DNA from: CAZAJT01 sp964485585 | GTDB lineage: Bacteria > Patescibacteriota > Microgenomatia > UBA1406 > GWC2-37-13 | Reading direction: 5' to 3' | Assembly: GCA_964485585.1 (NCBI GenBank) | Contig: CAZAJT010000009.1 | Location: 1-27,921 of the forward strand | DNA: 27,921 nt | Part shown: in pieces, positions 15,501 through 22,811 of the stretch | Layout of the letters: each line of letters starts with the position of its first letter | Position numbering within the stretch: position 1 is the stretch's first letter | Translations under genes and position numbers: made by a program | Notes under the pieces: generated by a model | Databases searched by the model: none | The model's input: the letters and a program-made list of their open reading frames with translations, nothing else | What the model was told of the DNA's origin: nothing

Positions 15501-16625
15501 ATGCCCGCAACTCTCGAACAAGATCGGTATCTCAAACAACTTGGCATTACGCTCGCAGAACACCGACGTCTTCAACAACTCACTCCTCTTGAACGTGAGC
15601 GTGAACTTGCACAACAAATTGCCTCGCTTACAAAAGAAGTTTTAGACGATCATCCCGTATCTACTCCCTATAGTTATTGGCTTGATGCGGGTGGAGAAAT
15701 CTATTCTGATCAATCCAGAAAACCGATTTTTAATCTGAGAAATCAAATCAACCCGGGAGAACGGGGAGGTCTACCATTAGACGGTTTCTTGAAAGTCGGC
15801 GTTAGACTTCGACACAACCCGGGAAATCTCATTCTTCTCTACAGTCCTCCCGGTCCCGCGTCGTTTGATAACGATCCTAAAAATCCTTATTCGCAAATTA
15901 CCTACCGTGATGGTCAGTTATACATGCAATACTTTGACGGGCAAAAAATAAATGCCGTTGCGCTCAAAGTAACCAATGAATCGGTTATTCGACAACTTGC
16001 GCCATCACTATTTAGTGCTGCTGATAAGAAATCTTCTCAACGCGAGCGCATCGCTTTTCTTGTTACCAATCCTGCAGGAGAATTGAGTGTCGATGATTTT
16101 TTTAATCATCAATGGAAAGACGGAGAAATGTATCGGGATAAAGATTCCCGCTCGTATTCTCTTAGCGAAGTGCTTATGCAGGCAAAAGATGTTTTGTTTG
16201 GTAGATCGAGATCGGAGTTTCATCTTTCAGAAGATCTCAGAGGGGCATTATCTCAGGAAACTATTACTGAGCATCTTATCTTAAGTGCGTACACATCGAC
16301 AATCCGTAACTACATGAGAGATCGGGGATATGAAGAAATGGAGCTTAGCGGAAGCTGCGGTGGGGGAAAAGTAAGCGTTGATACGCTTGATGTATTCCTA
16401 CAGATCGACAACAATCTCCCACAGCTACAATCCCTCGTAAGTCTCTACTCTTCGACCTACCGACTTCTCAAACAAGCAAGGCTGGAAACAGATACTGGTG
16501 AACATTATCCTGATTATAAATGCCCACATTGTAATATAACGCTCTCCGGTGAAAAAAAGAATGATCCCGATTCTTGGAGAACAACGTGCGACAACTGCAA
16601 AAGAGAAATAAACTGCGCAAAGTAA
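15501..16625 (+). CDS. Riboswitch-controlled protein of unknown function with C-terminal zinc ribbon
   Basis: I do not recognise this 374-residue protein. It is soluble, with no signal peptide or membrane segment. Residues 1-50 are helical (LEQDRYLKQLGITLAEHRRL, then LTPLERERELAQQIA). The middle, about 70-215, looks beta-rich (FLKVGVRLRHNPGNLILLYSPPG; ITYRDGQLYMQYFDGQKI). A Gly-rich GSCGGG turn lies near residue 287. The C-terminus is a treble-clef or ribbon with CPHC (about 341-344) and CDNC (about 363-366), plus a last Cys in INCAK. None of the known riboswitch-controlled B12 families (BtuB, CobT, Cbi, NrdAB, MetE, CbpA) is recognisable. It follows a cobalamin riboswitch directly and the NrdJ-PduO pair, so it should be linked to B12 status: corrinoid capture or remodelling, or a B12-sparing function. 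That is inference. Confidence 0.85.
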   Translation: MPATLEQDRYLKQLGITLAEHRRLQQLTPLERERELAQQIASLTKEVLDDHPVSTPYSYWLDAGGEIYSDQSRKPIFNLRNQINPGERGGLPLDGFLKVGVRLRHNPGNLILLYSPPGPASFDNDPKNPYSQITYRDGQLYMQYFDGQKINAVALKVTNESVIRQLAPSLFSAADKKSSQRERIAFLVTNPAGELSVDDFFNHQWKDGEMYRDKDSRSYSLSEVLMQAKDVLFGRSRSEFHLSEDLRGALSQETITEHLILSAYTSTIRNYMRDRGYEEMELSGSCGGGKVSVDTLDVFLQIDNNLPQLQSLVSLYSSTYRLLKQARLETDTGEHYPDYKCPHCNITLSGEKKNDPDSWRTTCDNCKREINCAK

Positions 16626-16641
16626 AATCAACTAAGATGTA

Positions 16642-16653
16642 TATAATAAGCAT
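16642..16653 (+). promoter_or_regulatory. Leaderless-type -10: TATAAT-N6-ATG
   Basis: A perfect TATAAT at 16642-16647 is followed by exactly six bases and then the ATG of the next gene. No -35 was found. It separates that gene from the riboswitch-controlled gene 28 bases upstream. Confidence 0.5.
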
Positions 16654-17082
16654 ATGGACCCGAAAAACCATACCCCCATTCATCATATAATTCAGAAGCA
16701 TGCGGTAGCCATAGCTCCTTCAAAAGAATCTGAACCAATTCTGGTAAATCAGGAGTCGTCAACGCAACCGAAAGAAATTCATAAAGTTGTTGAACGTTAC
16801 GCGCTCGATGAAGCGGTTAATAACCACGTTGAGGTAGTGAAAGAAAACGTCGTGCTGGATACTGAGTTGCAAGAGGCCGGAGTAGAAACAGTAGAATCAA
16901 CACGGTTTCCCGACTATCGGGCGGTCAATCTACCTTTACCAGACAACAAAGTACTGCTGGGACTCCATGCGCCTATTACTTCTTCCCTTCGTTGGCTTGC
17001 AGAGCTTTGTAAATACCTTCTTACGCAGGCGCATCTTACTTTGAGAGAGATGAGGGGAGAAGTAGTGAGAGTAAGAAGTTAA
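16654..17082 (+). CDS. Hypothetical protein with disordered N-terminus
   Basis: A 142-residue protein I cannot assign. The first 90 residues are hydrophilic and probably disordered (HTPIHHIIQKHAVAIAPSKE, many Glu, Val, Gln). The last 50 are compact and amphipathic: LPLPDNKVLLGLHAPITSSLRWLAELCKYLLTQAHLTLREMRGEVVRV, with a possible membrane-peripheral helix. There is no signal peptide. It could be an adaptor or anchoring protein. The perfect TATAAT-N6-ATG in front supports it being a real, separately transcribed gene. It is followed, after the octad palindrome, by convergent thioredoxin. Confidence 0.65.
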   Translation: MDPKNHTPIHHIIQKHAVAIAPSKESEPILVNQESSTQPKEIHKVVERYALDEAVNNHVEVVKENVVLDTELQEAGVETVESTRFPDYRAVNLPLPDNKVLLGLHAPITSSLRWLAELCKYLLTQAHLTLREMRGEVVRVRS

Positions 17083-17093
17083 TTCGTTGGAAC

Positions 17094-17162
17094 TTACTTG
17101 GTTAGTTAGTAATAAAACAATTGATTGTACCAAGTAACTAAGTAACAAAATAACCAACTAAC
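17094..17162. repeat. Octanucleotide-array palindrome (copy 2)
   Basis: Left arm TTACTTGGTTAGTTAG (17094-17109) can pair in part with ACCAAGTAA (17129-17137). The right arm, 17129-17162, is the inverse of 3909-3942 with one mismatch in 34 bases. It reaches into the thioredoxin stop codon (17158-17160) and fills the space between two convergent genes, where it may also act as a weak bidirectional terminator. Confidence 0.8.
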
Positions 17163-17472
17163 CCATTACTTTATCTATTTCGCTTACAAATCCCTCTTTC
17201 CCCATTGCGCCGACAAATTGAGAAGCAATCTTGCCATTTTTTAAGATTAAAAATGTGGGGATTGAAAAAATTGAATACTGAGAAGCGAGCTCAGGATTTT
17301 CATCGACGTTTACTTTTACAAACTTTACATCGGTTCGTTCTTTTGAAAGGTTTTCGAGAATGGGACCGGTCAGCTTACAAGGACCACACCAATCCGCATA
17401 GAAATCAACGAAAACCGTTCCCTTGTAATCAAGAACCTCTGTCTTAAAGCTGTCTTTTGTTATTGTTTGCAC
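17158..17472 (-). CDS. trxA: Thioredoxin
   Basis: A 104-residue classical thioredoxin with active site WCGPC (Trp28, Cys29, Cys32), the conserved FVDFYADWCGPCKLTGPILE helix and the cis-proline in FSIPTFLILKNG. It reduces disulfides in the cytoplasm and is a plausible electron donor to NrdJ, whose C-terminal cysteines must be re-reduced after each turnover. The start codon is GTG at 17472, preceded by TATAAT (17478-17483) and five bases, so the transcript may be leaderless. No thioredoxin reductase is seen in the window. An octad repeat covers the stop codon. Confidence 0.96.
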   Translation of the reverse strand: MQTITKDSFKTEVLDYKGTVFVDFYADWCGPCKLTGPILENLSKERTDVKFVKVNVDENPELASQYSIFSIPTFLILKNGKIASQFVGAMGKEGFVSEIDKVMG

Positions 17473-17643
17473 AGAACATTATAGTACCGGAAAACCACTG
17501 ACGAGTCAACGCCTATTCTATTGGCAATCGACTATCACTTGTCGACTAGCAAAAGAGGATAGGGAAGATGCTTTTGTAAGAATGGGGCGCCCCAGATTAA
17601 ACGCTTGCATTCTTAAAACCTATATGATATATTATAGGTTGTT

Positions 17644-18504
17644 ATGGATAGTTATTTTTTACCCCTTCTTCTTGAGAAGTTTGTACAACATCTCAAAAGT
17701 CAAGGAAAATCACAATTCACTATTATTGCCTACAAAAAAGATCTCGAGCAGTTTATCGGATACCTAACAAGCCTCGAAAAAAATGATATTCGTGAGGTAA
17801 AAAAAGACGATATAGAAGGCTTTATCAAAAAACTCATCGCTGAAAACTATACAAAAAAATCAGCCTCCCGAAAACTCAATTCTATCCGCACTTTTTTCCG
17901 CTTCCTGAAAAATGAAGGTCTCATTGAACAAAACCCCTCCCTTGACATCTCCCATCCGAAATACACCCAAACACCTCCCAGAATCCTAAGCAAACTCGAA
18001 TATAGGGCACTTCGGGATCTTGGCAAAGAAGATATGCGCACTTACGCATTGATTGAAGTCCTTCTTCAGACGGGCGTCAAGATAGGCGAACTCGCAGAAC
18101 TGCGTCTTCCTGATATAAAAGATTCTGCACTTTTTATCCGCGCTTATGGAAAAAATAAAGAGCGTGAAGTTCCTCTCAATAAAGCAGCCAAGAAAGCATT
18201 GGATGAATATCTGAAGGCACGAATCAGCTCAAAAGATGACCATATTTTCATTACGCGCACCGGTAATCCACTTCTTATTCGAAATATCAGACAGATTATT
18301 GATCGATGCTTCCAAGAGGTGGGAATTGAACACGCTACGGTAAATGATCTACGCAATACCTTTATTGCACATCAATTGATGAATGGCGCCTCGCTTGAGT
18401 ATATAGCAAAAGTTGTCGGCCACAAACGCCTCTCTTCAACTGAACGCTTCCTTAACCTTGTAAAAGAAGAGGCAGAACGGAAAGAAAAACTAGGACAACT
18501 TTAG
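17644..18504 (+). CDS. Tyrosine recombinase homologue lacking catalytic residues (XerD-like)
   Basis: The 286-residue protein has the full two-domain layout of XerC/XerD: an N-terminal SAM-like core-binding domain (about 1-95) and a C-terminal catalytic fold. Against E. coli XerD, the first catalytic Arg is Lys146 (TGVKIGEL instead of TGLRxSEL), the Lys in GKNKER is kept (Lys170), the His of HxLR is Asn234 (VNDLR), Arg237 and His260 (VVGH) remain, and the nucleophilic Tyr is Phe269 (STERFLNL instead of TTQIYTH). Without the Tyr it cannot make the covalent DNA intermediate. It probably binds DNA without cutting. It is intact, with a good core and no frameshift, so loss of catalysis seems to be a stable trait. 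A promoter TTGCAT-N17-TATATT ends about 10 bases upstream. Confidence 0.9.
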   Translation: MDSYFLPLLLEKFVQHLKSQGKSQFTIIAYKKDLEQFIGYLTSLEKNDIREVKKDDIEGFIKKLIAENYTKKSASRKLNSIRTFFRFLKNEGLIEQNPSLDISHPKYTQTPPRILSKLEYRALRDLGKEDMRTYALIEVLLQTGVKIGELAELRLPDIKDSALFIRAYGKNKEREVPLNKAAKKALDEYLKARISSKDDHIFITRTGNPLLIRNIRQIIDRCFQEVGIEHATVNDLRNTFIAHQLMNGASLEYIAKVVGHKRLSSTERFLNLVKEEAERKEKLGQL

Positions 18505-18511
18505 AGTATTT

Positions 18512-18532
18512 AACTCACGACTCACAACTCAT
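18512..18532. repeat. Heptad array (AACTCAC family)
   Basis: AACTCAC, GACTCAC and AACTCAT in a row in the 44-base gap between the Xer-like gene and RNase HI, running straight into the TATAAT (18537-18542) of the RNase HI gene. Confidence 0.7.
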
Positions 18533-18548
18533 AACGTATAATGTAAGG

Positions 18549-18977
18549 ATGACTCTCACTATCTACACCGACGGAGGATCATTAAATAATCCCGGGCAAG
18601 CAGCAATAGCGTACACTCTCTATCTCGATACTACGCTCCTGAAAACGTTTTCACGAGCTATCGGTGTTGCCACAAACAACGTTGCAGAATATACTGCGCT
18701 TATTGAAGCGTTGTCGGCCACAAAGGACATTCTTTCTCAGAAACCTGCTTCAAATATTCAGGTATTTTCTGATTCCCAGCTCATGGTGAATCAAATCAAC
18801 GGACTCTATAAAGTAAAAGAGGCTTCGCTTCGCGATCTCCTCATGAAAATCCGCTTATTGGAAGGAGAATTGCACATTCCAATTACATACACTCATGTAT
18901 TACGAGAAAAAAATACTCTTACCGATTCGCTGGTGAAGAAAGAACTATATGGTAGCCGGAAAGCCGATGGGCAATAG
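18549..18977 (+). CDS. Ribonuclease HI-like protein
   Basis: It degrades the RNA strand of RNA-DNA hybrids (R-loops, primers). The 142-residue protein shows the four acidic catalytic positions of RNase HI: Asp8 (IYTDGGS), Glu47 (NNVAEYTAL), Asp75 (VFSDSQLM) and Asp126 (NTLTDSLV). The type is the short reverse-transcriptase-like/RnhA form without an N-terminal HBD domain. TATAAT at 18537-18542 is exactly six bases before the ATG. Its last codons and stop (ADGQ, TAG) are part of a 16-base inverted repeat, so the end of the protein appears to come from that element. It is convergent with dnaN. Confidence 0.92.
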   Translation: MTLTIYTDGGSLNNPGQAAIAYTLYLDTTLLKTFSRAIGVATNNVAEYTALIEALSATKDILSQKPASNIQVFSDSQLMVNQINGLYKVKEASLRDLLMKIRLLEGELHIPITYTHVLREKNTLTDSLVKKELYGSRKADGQ

Positions 18978-19027
18978 ATAACAGTTATCGTAGTGTCTAT
19001 CGGCTAATACACTATTGCCCATCGGCT
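18962..19027. repeat. Perfect 16-bp inverted repeat between convergent genes
   Basis: AGCCGATGGGCAATAG (18962-18977) and CTATTGCCCATCGGCT (19012-19027) are perfect inverse copies 34 bases apart. The left arm ends exactly with the RNase HI stop TAG; the right arm reaches the dnaN stop (19026-19028). A partial third copy (CTATCGGCTAATA) lies in the loop, with ATAACAGTTAT. It could act as a bidirectional terminator, though there is no long T-tract. Confidence 0.85.
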
Positions 19028-20123
19028 ATTCTTGTATCCTCACTGGCATGATAATATGAAGAAAGTCCTGATTTTTTTCTGCTTTAAATACTATTGGAGC
19101 ATCGGGTCGGAGAATTTCTATCTGTAACGTCTTTGTATCGAGGTTGTTTAGTAAATCGAGCATGAATCTATAGTTAAACGCAACGGTTTGTTCAGCTCCT
19201 TTCAATTGTATTTCTTGATAAGCGGTATTATCGGCGTTACTATCTTTCTTTGGCCGCACATACAAACCGTCTTTCTTAAATTCGCATACTACCACGTGTG
19301 ATGATTCCCGCGCGAACACTGATATTAGTTTTATGTTTCGCAGCAGCTCTTCTCGCTCAAGAGTCACTGTTGAGACAACTTCAGTTGGTATCACTCGCTC
19401 ATACGGAGGAAAATCTCCTTCTATGAGACGGGAATAAAAGGTTGTTTCACCAATAAAGAATGCTATCATCTTTTCTTCTGATATGTAGGAGAATCCTATT
19501 TCTTTTTCATCTTTACCATATCGTAAAAGCTCTGTGAGAAAGCTGCCGGGTACAAGCATATTTGATAACTCTATCTGTTTTTTCATCTTTATTAAAGATA
19601 ATCTAAAACCGTCTGTCGCAACGAGAATAAGTTCTTCATCCACAACAACAAAATTTACGCCGGTAAGAGCAGGGCGTGTTTCGTCATGAGAAGTAGCGAA
19701 TAATATTAATGGTAGATTTTTTTTAAATAAAGTTATATCTATTTTTTGCTGTTTTATTTTTGTTTTTGGAGGAAGGGGAAATTCTACAGATGTTATGACA
19801 GGGAAGTTCCCTTTGGTTTTATCTTGAGATATGGTAACCTGTTTTTCTTTTATTATTATTTCGATAGATCCCGGGTTAAGAAATTGAAGAAATTCTACTA
19901 TCTTCTTCGGTTCTAAAATAATTTCAAAATCATTTTCGGAATCAGTTGATATAAGTGTATGAAAATACACAGTGAGATCGGTTGTATAGAGATGTATTTT
20001 GTTTTTTTCTCCTTTTAGTAATACTCCTTGAAGAGTATTGACCGTAGTTAGTTTTGTTGAAGTGAAACGTGATGCAATATTTAACTTATCGTGGAGTAAA
20101 TCTTTCGATAGAGTTATTTTCAT
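19026..20123 (-). CDS. dnaN: DNA polymerase III beta sliding clamp
   Basis: The beta clamp forms a ring that holds the replicative polymerase on DNA. The 365-residue protein has the three-domain layout and conserved segments TLQGVLLKG, FATSHDETRPALTGVNF (the domain II entry), LVATDGFRLSL (peptide-binding groove), RLIEGDFPPYERVIP and the typical end HIIMPVRIQE. Reading frame extends upstream but MKITLSKDLL is the family start; ATG 20123 is preceded by TACTAT and five bases. It follows dnaA by 103 bases on the same strand, the usual order near a replication origin. Its 3' end lies in an inverted repeat shared with RNase HI. Confidence 0.97.
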   Translation of the reverse strand: MKITLSKDLLHDKLNIASRFTSTKLTTVNTLQGVLLKGEKNKIHLYTTDLTVYFHTLISTDSENDFEIILEPKKIVEFLQFLNPGSIEIIIKEKQVTISQDKTKGNFPVITSVEFPLPPKTKIKQQKIDITLFKKNLPLILFATSHDETRPALTGVNFVVVDEELILVATDGFRLSLIKMKKQIELSNMLVPGSFLTELLRYGKDEKEIGFSYISEEKMIAFFIGETTFYSRLIEGDFPPYERVIPTEVVSTVTLEREELLRNIKLISVFARESSHVVVCEFKKDGLYVRPKKDSNADNTAYQEIQLKGAEQTVAFNYRFMLDLLNNLDTKTLQIEILRPDAPIVFKAEKNQDFLHIIMPVRIQE

Positions 20124-20226
20124 ATAAAATAGTAGTAGTAGATGGTGGGTATAAGTGTACAAAAAAAAGACTGGATTTTCAAGACAAAGAGAATGGAAAT
20201 TTTTTCATGTTGAAAGTCTGTGGAAA
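20124..20226 (-). promoter_or_regulatory. dnaA-dnaN intergenic region, possible origin part
   Basis: AT-rich spacer of 103 bases. It has four TAG triplets in a row on the plus strand (20130-20141), which resemble the DnaA-trio element of origins, and one degenerate DnaA-box-like TGTGGAAAT (20219-20227). TACTAT (minus strand, 20129-20134) may be the dnaN -10. Evidence for origin function here is weak; the perfect boxes are upstream of dnaA. Confidence 0.35.
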
Positions 20227-21552
20227 TTATATAGAAGCAGTTATTGTTTGGGTTATTTTATCAACCTCTTGTTTTAGTAAAGGATTTTTCATCAAGAGTC
20301 CTACTATTTTCTCACATCCATGCATTATCGTTGTGTGGTCCTTCCGTTTCAAGAGGTAAGCAATATCTTCAAGCTTCATTTCAAGCTCTGTTCTCAATAG
20401 ATACATAATAATTTGCCGGGGAAGCACTATCTCCTCTGAACGAAGCGGTGATTTGATATGCGACTGTTTGACATTGTAATAAGAACAAACCGCTTTAATA
20501 ATATCATGCGGTGTTGTTTTTTTAATAAACTTTTTTACTTTATCTTGAAAGTAACTGTCTACAACCTCCAGATCAATACGATCCTTCACTCCGAGTGTTT
20601 TTGCGTAAATAGATAAGAGGGTACCCTCAAGCACACGAGCATCAATAGTTTCCTGGGCTATAACTTTTGCAGCCTCCATATCAATCTCAACGCCTTTTTC
20701 TTTTGCCTTGATAAGAAGAATCGCGGTTCTTAGTTCAAAATCAGGCGGCTGGAGATCAACGATAAGGCCACCGGAAAAACGGGAACGCAGACGGTCTTCT
20801 AGATTTTTTATTTCAACAGGCGGCCGGTCAGAAGTGAGGATGATCTGACCGCCGCTAGATACAACAGCGTTAAACGTATGAAAAAATTCCTCCTGAACTG
20901 TTTGTTTACCGGCAATAAACTGAATATCATCAACAAGAATCACATGGAGCAATCGGTATTTTCTCCTGAATTTTGGCGTGGTACGTTCTCGAATTGCTTC
21001 GATAATTTCGTTGGTGAATTGATCCCCCGGACAGAAAAAAACTTTTTTAGCAGGATCTTGTTCGAGAATGTAGCGGGCAACCGCCTGCGCAAGGTGTGTT
21101 TTTCCTACTCCCACACCTCCATAGAGAAACAACGGGTTATAGGCAGAGCCGACCGCGCGACTCACTGCTTGCGCTGCCGCGTACGCCACCTGATTGGTGG
21201 AGGAAACGGCGAAGTTGTCAAATCGGTATTTTACGTGAATGCCTGCCCGGACAAACATGTCTTCAGTAGTCGGTTGAAACCGAAGGAGTGGTGGCTCTTT
21301 CTTACTTCTCTTTTCTTCAATGACAAACTCGATCGTCATTCGTTTCTGAGTATATGACTGGAGAAGATGCTCAATAATTTCCGTCTTTTTTTGGAGAAAC
21401 ATCTTTACCCCGGTGTTTTCACAGGACACGACCAGAGTGTCGTCGGTAAGTTTAGCAGGGTGAATTTGCTGGAGCACGGTGAAAACAACAGGATTTTGCT
21501 GGCTGTTTTTCTCAATATGGTGAAGAAAACCATCCCAAAAAGATTGCAGCAT
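20227..21552 (-). CDS. dnaA: Chromosomal replication initiator DnaA
   Basis: DnaA binds origin boxes and melts the DNA to start replication. The 441-residue protein has domain I (about 1-80), a short linker, and the AAA+ domain III from about residue 105 with Walker A YGGVGVGKTHLA (144-154), Walker B VILVDDIQF, sensor IILTSDRPP and the Arg-rich ENLEDRLRSRFSGGL box VII. Domain IV has the DnaA-box signature RKDHTTIMHGCEKI near the C-terminus. TAAAAT lies exactly six bases before the ATG, and a pair of inverted DnaA boxes overlaps the expected -35, indicating autoregulation. dnaN follows. Confidence 0.98.
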   Translation of the reverse strand: MLQSFWDGFLHHIEKNSQQNPVVFTVLQQIHPAKLTDDTLVVSCENTGVKMFLQKKTEIIEHLLQSYTQKRMTIEFVIEEKRSKKEPPLLRFQPTTEDMFVRAGIHVKYRFDNFAVSSTNQVAYAAAQAVSRAVGSAYNPLFLYGGVGVGKTHLAQAVARYILEQDPAKKVFFCPGDQFTNEIIEAIRERTTPKFRRKYRLLHVILVDDIQFIAGKQTVQEEFFHTFNAVVSSGGQIILTSDRPPVEIKNLEDRLRSRFSGGLIVDLQPPDFELRTAILLIKAKEKGVEIDMEAAKVIAQETIDARVLEGTLLSIYAKTLGVKDRIDLEVVDSYFQDKVKKFIKKTTPHDIIKAVCSYYNVKQSHIKSPLRSEEIVLPRQIIMYLLRTELEMKLEDIAYLLKRKDHTTIMHGCEKIVGLLMKNPLLKQEVDKITQTITASI

Positions 21553-21568
21553 GAGGTTATTTTAACAA

Positions 21569-21587
21569 TGTGGATAACTTATCCACA
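21569..21587. promoter_or_regulatory. Inverted pair of perfect DnaA boxes (oriC candidate, dnaA operator)
   Basis: TGTGGATAA (21569-21577) and TTATCCACA (21579-21587) are two perfect DnaA boxes, head to head, one base apart. They lie 17 bases upstream of dnaA and cover the area where its -35 would be. AT-rich sequence with AATAATAAA follows (21588-21610). Together with the dnaA-dnaN order, this is the best place for oriC in the window, though only two strong boxes are seen. Confidence 0.75.
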
Positions 21588-21659
21588 AATAATAAACATT
21601 TTCACAACAAAAAACAAGAGCCATTGTAGCATATAATCCATTTCCATAGGAAGATAGAT

Positions 21660-22361
21660 ATGATAAAACGAGGTATGTTTTTAGACTTGTTGTTTCCGAG
21701 GTGGTGTGTAGTATGTAAATCGCTGGGGAGTTATATCTGCCTTTCCTGTCAGAAAAAATTAGTAGCAGTCGAACAAGATATTTGTATTTACTGCAAAAAA
21801 AGCAGCTATTGGGGACTAACTCACCCTCTTTGTAAAAGACGCTACGGCGTTGATGGGTGCATAAGCATTTTCTTTTACAACAATATATTAAAATCGATTA
21901 TTAAGGCGATTAAATATCGAGGCGCTCATAAAATATTTGGCGATCTTTTTTCTCTTATGCCCGTAACGTTCCTCTACAAACTCAACTACTTTAAAAGAGG
22001 GGATAGTAATTGGTGTTTAGAGCCGATTCCTCTTCACGAATACCGATTAAAAGAGCGCGGCTTCAATCAAGCAGATTACATCGGTGTATTTCTAAAGAAA
22101 TATATTCGAAACAGCGTCGCAGTTGAAGCGCTTCAGAGAACGAAATACACCCTTCCTCAAGCCCAATTGAAAGCAAAAAACCTGAAGCTACGCAACCTAC
22201 AAAATGCATTTTCCCTGCGTCCTGGTACTGAAACGTGCGGTCAAAAAATTATATTGATAGATGACGTTGTTACTACGGGAAACACGGTGAAGGAAGCCTG
22301 TAGAATTCTGAAAAAAAATGGCGCAAGTAAAGTGTTTATTATCACGCTAGCAAGAGGTTGA
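21660..22361 (+). CDS. comF: ComF family phosphoribosyltransferase-like protein
   Basis: ComF proteins take part in natural DNA uptake, between transport and recombination. The 233-residue protein has an N-terminal zinc site (CVVCKSLGSYICLSCQKKL, then ICIYCKKS...HPLC), a central WCLEPIPLHEYRLKERGFNQAD segment, and the C-terminal PRPP loop KIILIDDVVTTGNTVKEA. Unlike most genes here it has a real leader: TATAAT at 21632-21637, then AGGAAG (21648-21653) six bases before ATG. It lies next to dnaA and divergent from it. In small CPR genomes ComF usually accompanies ComEC and type IV pili, fitting nucleotide scavenging by DNA uptake. Confidence 0.92.
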   Translation: MIKRGMFLDLLFPRWCVVCKSLGSYICLSCQKKLVAVEQDICIYCKKSSYWGLTHPLCKRRYGVDGCISIFFYNNILKSIIKAIKYRGAHKIFGDLFSLMPVTFLYKLNYFKRGDSNWCLEPIPLHEYRLKERGFNQADYIGVFLKKYIRNSVAVEALQRTKYTLPQAQLKAKNLKLRNLQNAFSLRPGTETCGQKIILIDDVVTTGNTVKEACRILKKNGASKVFIITLARG

Positions 22362-22418
22362 TGGAGGGAGAAGAATTACCACTTGCAATTGTTATCCTAT
22401 AATGATATACTACCCGCT

Positions 22419-22802
22419 ATGGATAACTTTAATAAGGTTATTTCATTCGTATTGGGACTCGTGGTTGTTGTTGTTTTACTTGTAATACTTACGGGAAGGT
22501 TTAATCTGCGTGAAAGATTTCTCCCCTTAGGCCGATCAAAGGGGCCAACTACCACTGTTACTCCCACCCCAAAAACTACCGCAAAAAATGGTCAGAAAAT
22601 TACTCCAACTCCCACACCTGCGAAGATCGTGTTCAATTATGATTATCATCCATACCGCGATGCTGCTGGTGCTATAGCTGGCACTTCGTCTGCGACTACT
22701 AAAGGGGGTTTGATTACCATCCCGAAAACAGGACCAACCTTTCTTGTTCCCCTCGTGCTTTCTGCTTTACTGGGAGGAGTCTACTTAAGGAAACAGAAAT
22801 AA
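22419..22802 (+). CDS. Surface protein with N-terminal TM and C-terminal IPKTG sorting signal
   Basis: The family is unknown but the layout is clear in 127 residues. Residues 7-26 form a strong membrane helix (VISFVLGLVVVVVLLVILTG). A Thr/Pro/Lys-rich linker (TTTVTPTPKTT, TPTPTP) follows, then a short region with VFNYDYHPYRD. The end is a cell-wall sorting-type signal: IPKTG at 101-105, hydrophobic stretch about 107-121 and the basic tail LRKQK. Such a signal is a substrate for a class-specific sortase; no sortase is visible here. The frame is open to a TTG at 22383 but ATG 22419 is the better start, with TATACT seven bases before it. Confidence 0.78.
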   Translation: MDNFNKVISFVLGLVVVVVLLVILTGRFNLRERFLPLGRSKGPTTTVTPTPKTTAKNGQKITPTPTPAKIVFNYDYHPYRDAAGAIAGTSSATTKGGLITIPKTGPTFLVPLVLSALLGGVYLRKQK

Positions 22803-22811
22803 TACTTTTCT

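Noticed and set aside
17644..18504. Phage integrase marking a prophage or integrative element
   Set aside because: Catalytic residues are missing, there is no tRNA or attachment repeat nearby, and the neighbours are housekeeping genes.
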